Source: JAZKIX01 sp040384645
GTDB taxonomy: Bacteria > Pseudomonadota > Gammaproteobacteria > Burkholderiales > Burkholderiaceae_D
NCBI GenBank assembly: GCA_040384645.1
Contig: JAZKIX010000201.1
Location: 1-7,297, forward strand
DNA: 7,297 nt
Direction of reading: 5' to 3'
A model generated the notes under the pieces. That model did no database searches. It saw nothing but the letters and a program-made list of their open reading frames with translations, and was not told where the DNA came from. The first letter of the stretch is position 1. Every line of letters begins with the position of its first letter. Below are positions 6,092 through 7,297 of the stretch, in pieces. Both the position numbers and the translations under genes were made by a program.

Positions 6092-6142
6092 ATTTTACGC
6101 CAATACCAGCAATTAAACTGGCCTTGAGTACAGGTACAACAA

Positions 6143-7297
6143 TTACATCATGCCGCCCATACCACCCATGCCGCCCATGTCATGACCGCCGCCCATGCCG
6201 CCGCTAGCTGGCTTGTCTTCGGCCAGTTCGCAGACCATGCAGTCTGTGGTCAACATCAGGGATGCAATCGATGCAGCGTTTTGCAGTGCTGAACGGGTAA
6301 CCTTTGCTGGATCCAGCACGCCCATTTCAACCATGTCGCCGTACGTACCGTTGGCTGCGTTGTAACCGAAGTTACCCGTGCCTTCCAGAACTTTAGCCAC
6401 CACAACCGATGCTTCTTCGCCGGCGTTTTGAACGATCATGCGCAGTGGCTCTTCCATTGCGCGCAGAACGATCTTGATACCAGCGTCTTGATCAGGGTTG
6501 TCGCCTTTGACGTTGATGTTGGCACGTGCGCGCAGCAGGGCTACGCCGCCGCCAGGAACGATGCCTTCTTCCACGGCAGCGCGGGTAGCGTGCAATGCAT
6601 CTTCAACGCGGGCTTTCTTTTCTTTCATTTCAACTTCGGTAGCAGCACCGACTTTGATGACGGCAACGCCGCCAGCCAGTTTGGCTACGCGCTCTTGCAA
6701 CTTCTCACGGTCGTAGTCGGAAGTGGCTTCTTCGATCTGGATACGCACTTGCTTGACGCGCGCTTCGATCGCTACAGCTTGGCCAGCACCGTCGATAACG
6801 ATGGTGTTTTCCTTGCCCACTTCGATACGCTTGGCTTGGCCCAATTCTTCCAGCGTGATTTTTTCCAGTGTCAGGCCGACTTCTTCCGCCACTACTTGAC
6901 CACCGGTCAAGACAGCGATGTCTTCCAGCATGGCTTTACGACGATCGCCGAAACCTGGCGCTTTAACTGCGCAAGTTTTCAAGATGCCGCGGATGTTATT
7001 GACGACCAGAGTTGCCAACGCTTCGCCTTCGATGTCTTCTGCAATGATCAGCAGTGGACGGCCGGCTTTAGCGACTTGTTCCAGAATTGGGAGCAGGTCA
7101 CGGATGTTGGAGATTTTCTTGTCGCACAACAAAACGAAAGGCGCATCTAAGATTGCAACTTGCTTTTCTGGGTTGTTGATGAAGTATGGTGACAGGTAAC
7201 CACGGTCGAATTGCATACCTTCAACGATGTCGAGTTCGTCGTTCAGGGATTTGCCGTCTTCAACAGTGATGACGCCTTCCTTGCCGACTTTTTCCAT
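6143..7297 (-). CDS. groEL: Chaperonin GroEL (Hsp60), C-terminal 384 residues (partial)
   Basis: GroEL is the large cytoplasmic chaperonin ring protein that folds proteins with GroES using ATP. The visible part matches E. coli GroEL from about residue 166 on: the end of the intermediate domain, the whole apical domain (MQFDRGYLSPYF, KAPGFGDRR), then the returning intermediate and equatorial domains. The ATP-hydrolysis Asp is seen in VEDALHATR (visible residue 233, E. coli D398), and the nucleotide-binding GGG follows (249-251). The C-terminus has the Gly-Met-rich tail ending GGMM. The ATG at 7297 is internal, not the true start: the first 165 or so residues, and presumably groES, lie beyond the right edge. 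The tail and wording such as PEKQVAILDAPFVLLCDKK fit Burkholderiales GroEL. The reading frame is intact and ends in TAA. Confidence 0.98.
   Translation of the reverse strand: MEKVGKEGVITVEDGKSLNDELDIVEGMQFDRGYLSPYFINNPEKQVAILDAPFVLLCDKKISNIRDLLPILEQVAKAGRPLLIIAEDIEGEALATLVVNNIRGILKTCAVKAPGFGDRRKAMLEDIAVLTGGQVVAEEVGLTLEKITLEELGQAKRIEVGKENTIVIDGAGQAVAIEARVKQVRIQIEEATSDYDREKLQERVAKLAGGVAVIKVGAATEVEMKEKKARVEDALHATRAAVEEGIVPGGGVALLRARANINVKGDNPDQDAGIKIVLRAMEEPLRMIVQNAGEEASVVVAKVLEGTGNFGYNAANGTYGDMVEMGVLDPAKVTRSALQNAASIASLMLTTDCMVCELAEDKPASGGMGGGHDMGGMGGMGGMM

Noticed and set aside
6428..7150. Plus-strand 240-codon frame inside groEL
   Set aside because: Antisense mirror of a highly conserved gene; the Phe- and Asp-rich translation is a typical artefact.

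Overview
The window looks like a chromosomal stretch of a betaproteobacterium, most likely order Burkholderiales and possibly family Oxalobacteraceae. The main support is the GroEL fragment at the right edge, whose wording and Gly-Met-rich tail fit GroEL of that group as I remember it. Moderately GC-rich genes separated by AT-richer spacers are compatible with this. No search was run.

Layout, left to right. (1) 1-1001, minus strand: the N-terminal 333 codons of a membrane protein that runs off the left edge. Three hydrophobic segments resemble the membrane domain of FtsK-type DNA translocases and are followed by a long disordered linker. A consensus extended -10 promoter lies upstream. (2) 1325-3943, minus: a large, probably exported multidomain protein with two related N-terminal beta-sandwich repeats, a central region resembling a five-bladed beta-propeller of the glycoside-hydrolase type, and a C-terminal PKD-like domain. 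It ends at a hairpin terminator, and its true start is uncertain. (3) 4304-4756, plus: a small outer-membrane lipoprotein of the SlyB/Pcp glycine-zipper family, transcribed divergently from (2) behind a structured leader. (4) 4757-5445: no intact gene. It holds a hairpin behind the lipoprotein gene, a perfect 18-bp inverted repeat inside a larger nested dyad, and a decayed minus-strand reading frame broken by two in-frame TAG codons and a frameshift. (5) 5446-5844, minus: a small four-helix membrane protein of unknown function, AT-rich, with a doubtful 47-codon ORF just upstream. (6) 6143-7297, minus: the C-terminal 70% of GroEL, followed by a clear intrinsic terminator.

Apart from GroEL, these genes do not form an evident pathway. 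The two likely exported products (the propeller protein and the lipoprotein) share a divergent intergenic region of about 360 bp, so shared regulation is possible but not shown. The part between the lipoprotein gene and groEL looks like an accessory pocket of decayed and low-GC sequence next to a conserved chaperonin locus. I see no CRISPR array, tRNA, rRNA, intact mobile element or obvious defence system. The most unusual features are the nested 18-bp palindrome, the decayed frame beside it, and the start-site conflict of the propeller protein.
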